NCBI RefSeq assembly: GCF_900115755.1
Contig: NZ_FOXQ01000020.1
Location: forward strand, 1-35,102
Length of the DNA stretch: 35,102 nucleotides
Reading direction: 5' to 3'
Origin: Parafilimonas terrae
Lineage (GTDB): Bacteria; Bacteroidota; Bacteroidia; Chitinophagales; Chitinophagaceae
Position numbers and translations under genes: made by a program. The notes under the pieces are model-generated. The model did no database searches, was not told the origin of the DNA, and saw only the letters and a list, made by a program, of their open reading frames with translations. The stretch's first letter is position 1, and the number at the start of each line of letters is the position of its first letter. Positions 25,698-34,195 of the stretch are shown here, in pieces.

Positions 25698-25759
25698 ACC
25701 GGTCAGACGCTTCAGTAAACAATTAATTCTTTTTAAGCCTCGAAAAGCGTCAGACCGGT
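25698..25759. repeat. 15-nt inverted repeat, 3' of the DAO/GNAT pair
   Basis: ACCGGTCAGACGCTT (25698-25712) and AAGCGTCAGACCGGT (25745-25759) pair at 14 of 15 positions, with an A-A mismatch in the middle and a 32-nt spacer. A smaller palindrome, GACCA-GAT-TGGTC, lies just before it at 25679-25691. They stand between convergent genes, so a terminator role is plausible. The high GC of the arms contrasts with the surrounding sequence. Confidence 0.55.
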
Positions 25760-25831
25760 AAGTAGCGATGATACTTTTATTATTCAAGCCACCAAAAGCT
25801 CCCCGCTATAAATAAATTATAGAACGATTGT

Positions 25832-27787
25832 TCAGTCATCATTGTCATCAACAATAACAGAAGCCGTTTCTTTTTGTTTTAATGATGATGCTTTTTTTAC
25901 AAGATTGATAAACTCTTTCCTGTAACCTTCGTCATCATTTTCAATTGCAGACTGTGCTATATTCTTTACACTTGAGAAATCAGCTTCGCCTTTATATTCA
26001 GAATCGCGCAGCAGCATGCCAAATGCTGCAACGGCGGTTGCAAAACGAAAACTACCTGATGTTGAATTGAAAGCAATGTCTTCATCTTTTAGCGAACGTT
26101 CAATCAAAACACTTTTATCGCCATCCGGTTCTTTATAACGCAGTTTTATATTCATTACCTCATCATTAAAACCACTCTTTGATAATGGTTTTATTTTTTG
26201 ATAGCGCAATGCGTCCACATCTTTCAACATTGTATCTTTTATACCGGCGGGAATTAATTCATATAAAGCCGTAACTGTATGGCCGCTGCCCAATTCACCT
26301 GCATCCTTTTTGTCATCGTTAAAATCTTCTTTGTTCAATAATCGGTTTTCATAACCAATCAAACGGTAACCCTGTACTTTATCGGGATTGAACTCAATCT
26401 GCAGCTTTACATCTTTTGCTATAGTAAATAATGTTCCGCCAAACTCATTTACAAAGACTTTTTTTGCTTCGCTGATATTATCAATGTAATTATGATTTCC
26501 GTTTCCTTTATCGGCAAGCGTTTGCATTTTTGCATCCTGGTAGTTACCCGTTCCAAAGCCCAGCACAGAAAGAAATATGCCTGAGCTTCTCTCCTTTTCT
26601 ATCAAGGTTTGCAGTTCATCTTCACTGCTCTGTCCCACATTAAAATCTCCATCGGTACAAAGTATAACACGGTTATTGCCGCCTTTTATAAAATTATTCC
26701 GGGCAGCTTTATAAGCAAGCTGAATGCCTGCCCTGCCTGCAGTTGAACCACCTGCTTCCAGTGCATTAATGGCATCTTTGATCTTCATCTTTTCATCGCC
26801 GCTTGTTGATGGCAACACCAAACCTGCATTGCCTGCATAAACCACCAATGCAACTTTATCCTGCGGGCGCAATTGGTCAACCAATAATTTTAAAGATGAT
26901 TGCACCAATGGCAATTTATCAGGCTCATTCATACTTCCGCTAACGTCAATAAGGAAAACAAGATTGGAAGCAGGGAGGTTTTGGGTTGAAATTTTCTTTC
27001 CCTGCAATCCAATCATTACTAATTTATGCTGGGCATTCCACGGGCAATTTGATATTTCTGTATTAATGCTGAATGGCGTATCGCCTTGCGGCTGTGGATA
27101 ACTATAGTTGAAATAATTGATCATTTCTTCAATACGTACTGCACCAGCAGGCGGCAACCGGCCATCATTTATAAAGCGGCGTACATTGGCGTATGACGCG
27201 GCATCTACATCAATAGAAAAGGTAGAAAGCGGGTTATCATTTGTTTTTAGGAATGGATTTTCAACAATGTGGTCATAACCTTCTGTATTGAAGTTGCCAT
27301 TGTAACGCCATGATTTATCATATTCTTTTTCCTCTTTATACCGGGTTGAATAGCTCATGCTTTTATTACCCCGTATATAAATACCTGCAGCCTTGCCGCT
27401 TAATTGTTGAGATAATACCGGCGCTGCATTTAAAGCAATATCAGCAGTTTCGCTTCCATAACCTGCAACAACAACTTCATCAAGTTTTGAAATTTGAGGC
27501 TTTAGCACAATTGTATAATCTGATTGATCAGAAAGCTTTACTGTTGCCGTTTTATAACCAACAGAGGATGCTTCCAGCGCTTTAACCCTATCATCAACAA
27601 CAATAGAAAACTTACCATTAGCATCTGAAACAACCCCGTTTTTTGTGCCTTTTGCAACAACAGAGGCTCCCATAACCGGCTTTCCATTTTCATCCTGTAT
27701 CGTTCCTGTTATTGTTCTGTTTGTTTTTGAAGTAAAGGCAAAGCTCAGCAGGGCGAGCAAAATGCCCGCAAAAAATATTTTTTTCAT
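25832..27787 (-). CDS. Von Willebrand A/YfbK-like protein with SusC-type N-terminus
   Basis: A 651-residue exported protein with a signal peptide (residues 1-20). Residues 24-97 are a carboxypeptidase-regulatory-like domain ('ITGTIQDENGKPVMGASVV'). Then comes 'LDEVVVAGYG' (102-111) and a short plug-like piece ('LSGKAAGIYIRG'), as in SusC receptors. The vWA N-terminal region ('NPLSTFSIDVDAASYANVRR') leads to the vWA domain from about 275, with the MIDAS motif DVSGS (Asp281, Ser283, Ser285) and 'CTDGDFNVG'. A YfbK-type C-terminal domain ends the protein. vWA domains bind ligands through a metal ion. It shares a transcript with the small gene upstream and lies opposite the sigma/anti-sigma pair. 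Confidence 0.88.
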   Translation of the reverse strand: MKKIFFAGILLALLSFAFTSKTNRTITGTIQDENGKPVMGASVVAKGTKNGVVSDANGKFSIVVDDRVKALEASSVGYKTATVKLSDQSDYTIVLKPQISKLDEVVVAGYGSETADIALNAAPVLSQQLSGKAAGIYIRGNKSMSYSTRYKEEKEYDKSWRYNGNFNTEGYDHIVENPFLKTNDNPLSTFSIDVDAASYANVRRFINDGRLPPAGAVRIEEMINYFNYSYPQPQGDTPFSINTEISNCPWNAQHKLVMIGLQGKKISTQNLPASNLVFLIDVSGSMNEPDKLPLVQSSLKLLVDQLRPQDKVALVVYAGNAGLVLPSTSGDEKMKIKDAINALEAGGSTAGRAGIQLAYKAARNNFIKGGNNRVILCTDGDFNVGQSSEDELQTLIEKERSSGIFLSVLGFGTGNYQDAKMQTLADKGNGNHNYIDNISEAKKVFVNEFGGTLFTIAKDVKLQIEFNPDKVQGYRLIGYENRLLNKEDFNDDKKDAGELGSGHTVTALYELIPAGIKDTMLKDVDALRYQKIKPLSKSGFNDEVMNIKLRYKEPDGDKSVLIERSLKDEDIAFNSTSGSFRFATAVAAFGMLLRDSEYKGEADFSSVKNIAQSAIENDDEGYRKEFINLVKKASSLKQKETASVIVDDNDD

Positions 27788-27823
27788 ATTGATTATTTTA
27801 TTGGTTGATTAACGGTTACTTAA

Positions 27824-28132
27824 TTACTTCTCTTTAGGTTTTGAGATGGGTGTTTTTATTATACTGTAATTACCCGTTGGCATATTGAAACGAATTGTGC
27901 TGTCGGGTTTTATAACGTACATGTTATCCGGTGTTGCAGTATAAATATCAAAATGATTGCTGTTGCCTTTGTAAGTAAGTTTTGGCGTTGGCAACCTTAA
28001 AACACCATGGTTTAAACTATCTGTAAACGGGTATGCCGGTTTTGCTTTTTGTTGCGCTTTTACAATTGAAAAAGAAAGCAGGGCAATCATGATGCACATA
28101 ATGATTTTTGTGTATGATTTCTTTGTTCGCAT
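27824..28132 (-). CDS. Small secreted hypothetical protein
   Basis: A 102-residue protein with a clear signal peptide ('MRTKKSYTKIIMC...SIVKAQQ'; cut probably after VKA). The mature part is short, polar and Pro/Thr-rich ('LRLPTPKLTYKGNSNHFDIY'), with no recognised domain. The frame extends to 28159, but Met 28132 starts a proper signal peptide and is preferred. It ends 36 bp before the vWA gene, so the two are probably co-transcribed and exported together. It may be a partner of the vWA protein; this is inference. Confidence 0.6.
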   Translation of the reverse strand: MRTKKSYTKIIMCIMIALLSFSIVKAQQKAKPAYPFTDSLNHGVLRLPTPKLTYKGNSNHFDIYTATPDNMYVIKPDSTIRFNMPTGNYSIIKTPISKPKEK

Positions 28133-28216
28133 AGCCGCTGGTTTAATAAGGAGATGCAAACAATTTTCTGATTACATAAGGATGCAGAAAAAAATTTTAT
28201 GCTTTCATAAATTTTG

Positions 28217-28279
28217 AACCACGAAGCATTAAAGCTCGAAGTTTCACGAAGCTTTGTGCATCTTTGTGCCTTTGTGGTT
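28217..28279. repeat. Dispersed 'ctttgtgcctt' palindromic repeat, copy 2
   Basis: The ends AACCAC (28217-28222) and GTGGTT (28274-28279) are inverted copies. Inside, CACGAAGCTTTGTG (28245-28258) is nearly self-complementary. It is related to the copy at 2049-2106. It ends 12 bp before the sigma-factor start, so the sigma promoter must lie within or beyond it. Confidence 0.5.
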
Positions 28280-28291
28280 AACTATTAAAAT

Positions 28292-28867
28292 TTGCCCGCA
28301 CAGTTAAAACATATACAATCCATCGCATCATTAACAGATGAAGCATTGCTGGTTGAATTCAAAAAGCAAAACGACCAGCAATTGCTGGCCCAGTTGTATA
28401 TGCGTTACACTAGCCTGGTATATGGCGTTTGCATGAAATATTTAAAAGATGCAGAAGCGGCAAAGGACGCAGTGATGAATATTTACCAGGAATTATTAAC
28501 AAAGCTGCAAACACACGAGGTGGATAATTTTAAGAGCTGGTTATATGTAGTGGCAAAAAACCATTGCCTGATGCAGTTGCGGAAAGATAAAAAAATGCAA
28601 ATCGTCGAATTTACACCAACCGTTATGCAATCGGAAGACTTTTCGCATCTTGACGATGTGCTTGAAAAAGAAAGCGAATTAAAAAAGCTGGAATTTTGTA
28701 TTGAACATTTACCGGATGAACAAAAGCAAAGCATTCAGTTATTTTATCTTGAAAGCAAATGTTATAATGAAATAGTTGAACAAACCGGTTATGAATGGAA
28801 TAAAGTGCGAAGCCTTATACAAAACGGGCGGCGTAATTTAAAAATCTGTATGGAAAAAAATGGCTGA
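28292..28867 (+). CDS. ECF RNA polymerase sigma factor
   Basis: A 191-residue sigma-70-family factor. Region 2 is 'LAQLYMRYTSLVYGVCMKYL' onwards with 'NFKSWLYVVAKNHCLMQLRK'. Region 4 is 'IEHLPDEQKQSIQLFYLESK' with the helix-turn-helix 'YNEIVEQTGYEWNKVRSLIQ'. A stop at 28286-28288 lies in frame and the first ATG is too deep, so TTG 28292 is the only sensible start, pointing to low translation. It overlaps the next gene by 8 bp, in the usual arrangement with its membrane anti-sigma partner. It probably controls envelope genes, perhaps the divergent pair. Confidence 0.92.
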   Translation: MPAQLKHIQSIASLTDEALLVEFKKQNDQQLLAQLYMRYTSLVYGVCMKYLKDAEAAKDAVMNIYQELLTKLQTHEVDNFKSWLYVVAKNHCLMQLRKDKKMQIVEFTPTVMQSEDFSHLDDVLEKESELKKLEFCIEHLPDEQKQSIQLFYLESKCYNEIVEQTGYEWNKVRSLIQNGRRNLKICMEKNG

Positions 28868-30176
28868 GCCGTTAAAACATATCAATTATTCGTTTGAAGA
28901 TATTCAACGGTATTTGCAGGGCAGAATGTCTGCAACAGAAATGCATGACATAGAAAAAGCTGCCTTGCAGGACCCATTTCTCGCCGATGCTATAGAAGGT
29001 TTTAATGAAGCCGATATTAACACCGCCAAACAACATTTGAATGAGATAAATGCGGGCCTGTTTGCAGAAAAGCAAAAAGCCAAAGTTGTTGCCTTTAATA
29101 AAAGAACAAGATGGCTGAATATTGCTGCATTGGTTGTTGTGCTTGCAGGCGTTGGTTTGGTAATATCTTTCTTAACAAAAACATCGTCTTCAGATAAGCA
29201 GGCAGAGATTGCCAAAGTGCAACCGGCGCCGGTTAAAAAAGAAGCTGTAAAAGACTCTTTTGCTGCACCTGCTAATACTGGTAATGTAATTAAACAGGCA
29301 GATACAACTTTATTAATTGCAGAAAATAAAACGGCAAAAAAAACACAGCCTTCATCGGCTAAAACAAAGGAGAAAGAAAAAGCTGAAGTTGCTAATGCAA
29401 ATACACCAATTGAAGCGGAAGAAGATTCTTATAAAACAGATGTTGCCATTGCAGCTTCCCCCGCCCCCATTCCTGAAAAAACGATGATGTCAAGGGCATA
29501 TTCTGCAGCTGCTGCTAATGCAGACAGTATGCAAACAGCTCTGCGGGGAAAGGTTAGCGGCTTTTCTGTTCTGCCAACTACTTTTTCCGGAAAAGTGGTT
29601 GATGAAAACAATAATCCTATTGCAGGCGTTTCTGTGGTTTCAGCAGACAATAAAGCTGCAGTTTTAACCGATATAAACGGTGATTTCAACCTGCAAAAAA
29701 ATGATACATTATTACATGTAACTGCAAGTACGGTTGGGTATAACACCCAGAGCACAGCATTACAGCAGGGTTTTAATAAACCAATCATGTTAAAACAAAG
29801 CAGCGGGTCTTTAAACGATGTGGTAGTTACCGGTTACGGTATAAAAAGGAAAAGAAATGCTTTTACAGATTCACTCATTCGTGCGCAAAGGAAAATGAGC
29901 GGCGATTCTGCCATGCCGGTGGGCGGGTGGAATAATTTTAATAATTATGTGGTTACACAATTGAATAAAGACACCACAACATCAGGCATAACTAATCCAA
30001 GAGACCTTGTAGAGCTGGAATTTTTGATAGATAATTCCGGCAATCCTTATAATATTAAAGTAACCAAATCGCCCAATGATGTGTATAGCACAAAAGCCGT
30101 GGAGATATTAAAGCACGGCCCAAAATGGACGAAGCCTGCGAAAAAGAAAAAGGCTAAAGTGGTAATTAATTTTTAA
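28860..30176 (+). CDS. Anti-sigma-like membrane protein with CarboxypepD_reg and TonB-C-like domains
   Basis: A 438-residue protein. The cytoplasmic N-terminus (1-84) begins 'YSFEDIQRYLQGRMSATEMH', as in Bacteroidota anti-sigma factors. A single membrane helix follows at 85-105. A low-complexity periplasmic linker runs to about 235. A carboxypeptidase-regulatory-like domain covers 241-313. 'LNDVVVTGYG' (318-327) copies the SusC plug start. Residues 354-438 resemble a TonB C-terminal domain ('PVGGWNNFNNYV', 'VELEFLIDNSGNPYNIKV', 'KWTKPAKKKKAKVVINF'). The layout suggests that a periplasmic or outer-membrane contact is passed to the sigma factor. It overlaps the sigma gene by 8 bp. Function is inferred from position and domains. 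Confidence 0.82.
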   Translation: MAEPLKHINYSFEDIQRYLQGRMSATEMHDIEKAALQDPFLADAIEGFNEADINTAKQHLNEINAGLFAEKQKAKVVAFNKRTRWLNIAALVVVLAGVGLVISFLTKTSSSDKQAEIAKVQPAPVKKEAVKDSFAAPANTGNVIKQADTTLLIAENKTAKKTQPSSAKTKEKEKAEVANANTPIEAEEDSYKTDVAIAASPAPIPEKTMMSRAYSAAAANADSMQTALRGKVSGFSVLPTTFSGKVVDENNNPIAGVSVVSADNKAAVLTDINGDFNLQKNDTLLHVTASTVGYNTQSTALQQGFNKPIMLKQSSGSLNDVVVTGYGIKRKRNAFTDSLIRAQRKMSGDSAMPVGGWNNFNNYVVTQLNKDTTTSGITNPRDLVELEFLIDNSGNPYNIKVTKSPNDVYSTKAVEILKHGPKWTKPAKKKKAKVVINF

Positions 30177-30460
30177 TAACTGCCGGGTTCCGTTACCATT
30201 TCCTGCCCAATCACACATATTTTTCAAATTTTGCACAGAGGTTCCCAGGTTCCTGGCACCCGATGCCATCTGCACTGCTTGCTGAAGGGGCCCGCGATTA
30301 AAACCGGGATAGATGAGATGACACCCTGCTTGTATAAAGGGGTTCAGGCGGAGAAAACGCCATTTGTTCAACTGCTGATAACATAAAAAATAAGGCTTAA
30401 AGCACAAACTTTAATGATTTTCATAAACCCGTGGAATTTCTATTGATGGGCAAGTGAAAT

Positions 30461-30491
30461 TTTGTCATTCCTTTCTGAAAGCTTTTCTTTG
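30461..30491 (+). promoter_or_regulatory. Candidate groESL promoter
   Basis: TTTG (30461-30464) and TTTCTTTG (30484-30491) are spaced 19 nt apart, as in Bacteroidota primary-sigma promoters (-33 TTTG, -7 TAnnTTTG). The second box has one mismatch. The 5' leader would be about 130 nt. Confidence 0.35.
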
Positions 30492-30576
30492 CCGCCACTT
30501 TTAAAACTGTCAGGGTTAAGCAATTCCGTGAAAATTTGGCTTTAAGCCCGGCAGTGGCAAAAAAATTGATAACGGT

Positions 30577-30594
30577 TTGCCTGCCGACAGGCAA
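30577..30594. repeat. Hairpin in the groES leader
   Basis: A 7-bp stem, TTGCCTG (30577-30583) with CAGGCAA (30588-30594), and a 4-nt loop CCGA, 36 bp before the groES ATG. It may stabilise or regulate the leader, or be a remnant of a common GC-rich repeat. Confidence 0.4.
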
Positions 30595-30630
30595 CATCTA
30601 TTCAGTTAAATTTTAAAATTTATACATTTT

Positions 30631-30915
30631 ATGGCTAAAACAGACATCAAGGTTACCCCATTACACGACAGGGTAATAATCGAACCGGCTAAAGCCGAAG
30701 AAAAAACTGCAGGCGGAATTATCATCCCTGACACTGCTAAAGAAAAACCACAGCGTGGCACTGTTGTAGCAGCAGGCCCCGGCAAAAAAGACGAGCCTGT
30801 AACCGTTAAAGCGGGCGATACTGTACTGTATGGCAAATATGCCGGTACTGAAATCAGCATCGAAGGCACTGATTATCTTATTATGAGAGAAAGCGACATT
30901 TTGGCGATTGTTTAA
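30631..30915 (+). CDS. groES: Co-chaperonin GroES
   Basis: The 94-residue lid of the GroEL chaperonin, which caps the folding chamber in an ATP-dependent cycle. It has '[21 protein letters not shown]' followed by the mobile loop '[16 protein letters not shown]', the '[14 protein letters not shown]' turn and the C-terminal 'ESDILAIV'. Length and motifs are standard. It is followed by groEL after 102 bp. No CIRCE element lies upstream, so control is not the HrcA type, at least not at a canonical site. Confidence 0.97.
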   Translation: MAKTDIKVTPLHDRVIIEPAKAEEKTAGGIIIPDTAKEKPQRGTVVAAGPGKKDEPVTVKAGDTVLYGKYAGTEISIEGTDYLIMRESDILAIV

Positions 30916-30926
30916 TTTAAAAATTT

Positions 30927-31008
30927 GAAGATGTGCTAATTTGATAATATTAGCAGCTTCAGGTTTTCAAACTCAATTTTCAAATTTTCAAATTATTAAA
31001 TTTTCAAA
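30927..31008. repeat. Repeats in the groES-groEL spacer
   Basis: GCTAAT (30935-30940) and ATTAGC (30949-30954) form a small hairpin inside a looser GAAG/CTTC pair. After it, TTTTCAAA occurs four times (30964, 30977, 30985, 31001). The hairpin could affect the groES:groEL ratio. The direct repeats look like a common Bacteroidota spacer repeat. Confidence 0.45.
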
Positions 31009-31017
31009 TTAAATACT

Positions 31018-32655
31018 ATGTCTAAACAACTCTTCTTCGATATTGAAGCGAGAAATAAAATGAAACGCGGCGTTGACGTATTGGCAAACGCAGTGAAAGT
31101 AACATTAGGTCCTAAAGGCCGTAATGTGGTGTTAGAGAAAAAATTCGGCGCACCTTCTGTAACAAAAGATGGTGTTACCGTAGCCAAAGAAATTGAACTG
31201 GAAGATTCTATCGAAAACATGGGTGCACAAATGGTGAAGGAAGTAGCTTCCAAAACTGCAGATATTGCAGGTGACGGTACTACTACCGCAACCGTGTTGG
31301 CACAGTCAATCATCAGCGAAGGTTTAAAAAATGTTGCTGCCGGCGCTAATCCAATGGATTTGAAACGCGGTATTGACAAAGCTGTAGCTGCTGTGGTTGA
31401 AAACCTGAAATCTCAGAGCCAGACCGTAGGTGCTGACGCTAACAAAATTCAGCAGGTGGCTTCTATTTCCGCCAATAACGATGATACCATCGGTTCACTG
31501 ATTGCTGAAGCTTTCGGCAAAGTGGGTAAAGATGGCGTTATCACAGTTGAAGAAGCAAAAGGCACTGAAACCAACATCGAAATTGTTGAAGGTATGCAGT
31601 TCGACCGCGGTTATCTTTCAGCTTACTTTGTTACCAACAGCGAAAAAATGGAAGCTGAACTGGAAAAACCTTACATCCTGATCTACGACAAGAAGATCAG
31701 CGCTATGAAAGACATTCTTCATATTCTTGAAAAAATTGCTCAGCAGGGCGCTCCTTTGCTCATCATCTCTGAAGATTTGGAAGGTGAAGCATTGGCAACA
31801 TTAATCGTAAACAAACTGCGCGGCACTATTAAAGTAGCTGCTGTAAAAGCTCCGGGCTTTGGCGACCGCAGGAAAGAAATGCTGAATGACATTGCTACCT
31901 TAACAAAAGGTATCGTTATCAGCGAAGAACAAGGTTATAAATTGGAGAATGCAGACCTTTCATATTTAGGCCGTGCAGACCGCGTTGTAATTGACAAAGA
32001 CAATACAACTATTGTTGGCGGTTCAGGTTCTAAAGATGATATCCAGGCACGCATCAATCAAATTAAAGCACAGATTGAAACTACAACTTCAGACTACGAT
32101 AAAGAAAAATTACAGGAACGCCTTGCTAAATTAAGCGGTGGTGTAGCTGTATTAAATGTTGGCGCAGCTACTGAAGTTGAAATGAAAGAAAAGAAAGACC
32201 GTGTTGACGATGCTTTACATGCAACACGCGCAGCCGTTGAAGAAGGTATTGTACCTGGCGGTGGCACTGCTTTCATCCGTTCAGTTGAAGCTTTGGAAAA
32301 ATTAAAATCAGACAATGAAGACGAAGCAACCGGCATCAACATCGTTAAACGTGCATTGGAAGAACCATTGCGCCAGATTGTTGCTAACGCAGGTATTGAA
32401 GGTTCTATCGTTGTACAAAAAATAAAAGACGGCAAAGGCGATTTTGGTTTCAATGCCCGCACAGAGAACTATGAAAAATTATTCTCTGCCGGTATCATCG
32501 ATCCTACTAAAGTTGCCCGCGTGGCTTTGGAAAATGCAGCATCTATCGCAGGTATGTTGTTAACAACAGAATGCGTGATTGCTGATAAGCCAGAACCTAA
32601 GTCTGCCGCAGCAGCCCCGGCTGGTATGCCAGGTGGTATGGGCATGGATTATTAA
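31018..32655 (+). CDS. groEL: Chaperonin GroEL
   Basis: The 545-residue subunit of the double-ring chaperonin that folds cytosolic proteins with GroES. Seen are '[14 protein letters not shown]', '[12 protein letters not shown]' (ATP site), the apical domain with '[10 protein letters not shown]' and '[13 protein letters not shown]', '[19 protein letters not shown]' and the Gly/Met-rich tail 'GGMGMDY'. Codons such as AAC, CGC and CTG look more frequent than in neighbouring genes, fitting high expression. It is the second gene of groESL and ends at a strong terminator. Confidence 0.98.
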   Translation: MSKQLFFDIEARNKMKRGVDVLANAVKVTLGPKGRNVVLEKKFGAPSVTKDGVTVAKEIELEDSIENMGAQMVKEVASKTADIAGDGTTTATVLAQSIISEGLKNVAAGANPMDLKRGIDKAVAAVVENLKSQSQTVGADANKIQQVASISANNDDTIGSLIAEAFGKVGKDGVITVEEAKGTETNIEIVEGMQFDRGYLSAYFVTNSEKMEAELEKPYILIYDKKISAMKDILHILEKIAQQGAPLLIISEDLEGEALATLIVNKLRGTIKVAAVKAPGFGDRRKEMLNDIATLTKGIVISEEQGYKLENADLSYLGRADRVVIDKDNTTIVGGSGSKDDIQARINQIKAQIETTTSDYDKEKLQERLAKLSGGVAVLNVGAATEVEMKEKKDRVDDALHATRAAVEEGIVPGGGTAFIRSVEALEKLKSDNEDEATGINIVKRALEEPLRQIVANAGIEGSIVVQKIKDGKGDFGFNARTENYEKLFSAGIIDPTKVARVALENAASIAGMLLTTECVIADKPEPKSAAAAPAGMPGGMGMDY

Positions 32656-32674
32656 TCTTTGGGTTTATATTTTT

Positions 32675-32706
32675 AAAAGGGCCGTTCGTAAGAGCGGCCT
32701 TTTTTG
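32675..32706 (+). terminator. Rho-independent terminator after groEL
   Basis: A 13-bp stem, with two G-T pairs, is formed by AAAAGGGCCGTTC (32675-32687) and the facing strand starting GAGCGGCC (32692). The loop is GTAA and a long T run follows. Confidence 0.9.
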
Positions 32707-32982
32707 TTTTGAGAAAAAACCGAGATTTTAGGGTGGTGTAAGTAATTAATAACAAGAAATAAGTAGTGTGGTTGGTCAAACCTTTGTGCTAAATATTTCT
32801 ATGCCGCTTCTAAGTAATGTGCAAAGACACATATTACGTACCTTCTTTCTACTATCAATAAATAAAACATATTAAAAAAAAGATTACCTTAACTTACAAA
32901 TTATATAACTGCCTATAAAAGCATCTTAATAGCGCTAAACTAACAACCCCAAAATAGATTTCAAAGGATATAATGCCTGCCT
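32707..32982. other. 276-bp AT-rich spacer before the DUF4062 gene
   Basis: No gene is seen. It contains a bulged hairpin, GTAATGTG (32814-32821) with CACATATTAC (32828-32837). No convincing -33/-7 pair for the downstream gene was found. Confidence 0.4.
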
Positions 32983-34191
32983 ATGATTTATAAAATTCAT
33001 AAAGTCTTTATTAGTTCTACGTTTGAGGACTTGAAAGATGAACGCAAAAAAGTAATAGATGCTTTGCTTGCAGAAAATTGCATGCCTGTAGCCATGGAAT
33101 TTTTTGCGGCTTCTGATAAAACACCTATTGAAATAATTAACGAGTATATGCAGGATTGCGATTATTACCTCTTAATTATAAAAGGCAAATACGGGTCACT
33201 GCACGAAAACACCAATACCAGTTTCACTGAAATGGAATACAATTATGCCATGGAAAACAAAATCCCCCTCATTGCCTGCATATACGACCAGCCCGACAAC
33301 CTTACAAGGAAAGAGATTGAATATGAAAACATAGATTTGAGAAACAAATTGGAAACTTTCATAAATAAAATAAAATCCAACCATACTGTGCACGGCTGGA
33401 ATTCTGCCGAAAACCTAGCCCAAACACTACTGCACTCCCTACGTCGCTTTTTTGAAACCAGGCCTCGCCATGGCTTTGTGAGAACAAATAATAGCAGTAT
33501 TGCCGACAACCCAGAAATTTTGCATGCAAAGCATTTTGATGAAATTAAAATACAACAGAAGAAAATAGGTTATATCAAGTTTATTCACTTTCAGCCGGTT
33601 AAAAGTCCAAGCCCCCCAGTTTATCATCGCTACCTGCCTCGGCTAAAACATTCTATACCTATTTACAATGAATATGTTTTATTCAAAATCAATGAGTTCA
33701 ATGAGACCATTACCGGTTTTATTGCAAAAGACTCATCTACAGGCACCATTGACTTAAATATACTTAACCCTTGGCAGCCTAAACTAAAGTTGCCTGAAGG
33801 AACATATGAACAAACGCCGGGCGAAATAGAAGAAACCATACATACCCCATCAAAGATTTTCCTTACCTCGACTCATTACTACAACGCATTTACCAAAAAC
33901 CAAACTCTGGCAATTAAAATGGAAAAGGACACGGTAAAAGCCAGGCTGATCATAGACTTCAGGTATGTGCTGAACGATGAGGAACTAATAAACCTGAAAG
34001 TCATTAAAGCCTGGTGTATATCAGGCGCTACCGAAAGAAAGTATAAGTTGAAAGTGTATAACATCTTTCCTGATTACAAAAAAAAGTTTTCGCAAATTGA
34101 GGGACTTTATTGGGTAAACGCAGAAAACTTAAAAAAGGGTGATGTCATAAAAATGGACTTTTCTGAAGCTATTAACTGGAAAACAAATTAA
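32983..34191 (+). CDS. DUF4062 protein with unassigned C-terminal half
   Basis: A 402-residue soluble protein. Residues 1-105 are a DUF4062 domain: 'KVFISSTFEDLKDERKKV', 'CDYYLLIIKGKYGS' and 'SFTEMEYNYAMENKIPLIACIY'. This domain has a TIR/SLOG-like fold and is often the N-terminal part of NTPase or effector proteins in bacterial conflict systems. Residues 106-165 are a helical linker. Residues 190-402 are beta-rich with no recognised family ('TGTIDLNILNPWQPKLKLPE', 'ARLIIDFRYVLNDEELINLK'). There is no signal peptide, membrane segment or P-loop. It lies 4 bp before a GGCT-fold gene and near IS remnants. A sensor-effector role is inference; the domain call is firm, the function is not known. 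Confidence 0.72.
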   Translation: MIYKIHKVFISSTFEDLKDERKKVIDALLAENCMPVAMEFFAASDKTPIEIINEYMQDCDYYLLIIKGKYGSLHENTNTSFTEMEYNYAMENKIPLIACIYDQPDNLTRKEIEYENIDLRNKLETFINKIKSNHTVHGWNSAENLAQTLLHSLRRFFETRPRHGFVRTNNSSIADNPEILHAKHFDEIKIQQKKIGYIKFIHFQPVKSPSPPVYHRYLPRLKHSIPIYNEYVLFKINEFNETITGFIAKDSSTGTIDLNILNPWQPKLKLPEGTYEQTPGEIEETIHTPSKIFLTSTHYYNAFTKNQTLAIKMEKDTVKARLIIDFRYVLNDEELINLKVIKAWCISGATERKYKLKVYNIFPDYKKKFSQIEGLYWVNAENLKKGDVIKMDFSEAINWKTN

Positions 34192-34195
34192 AACT

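Larger units (their letters stand above)
30177..30630. other. 454-bp gene-free region before groES
   Basis: The first half (about 30230-30370) is richer in GC and holds short hairpins such as CCCG (30291-30294) with CGGG (30304-30307). A frame on the minus strand has no protein-like features. The second half holds a possible groES promoter and a 7-bp hairpin. No CIRCE element is present. Part of it may be a degraded mobile or REP-like repeat. Confidence 0.4.

Noticed and set aside
30108-30407. 99-codon minus-strand frame before groES
   Set aside because: It overlaps the end of the anti-sigma gene, has no recognisable domain and lies partly in a hairpin-rich spacer.
30177-30630. CIRCE heat-shock operator
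   Set aside because: No TTAGCACTC-N9-GAGTGCTAA pair or close variant could be found.
30964-31008. CRISPR-like direct repeats (TTTTCAAA)
   Set aside because: The units are 8 nt with irregular spacing and no spacers of constant length, so they are simple AT-rich repeats.
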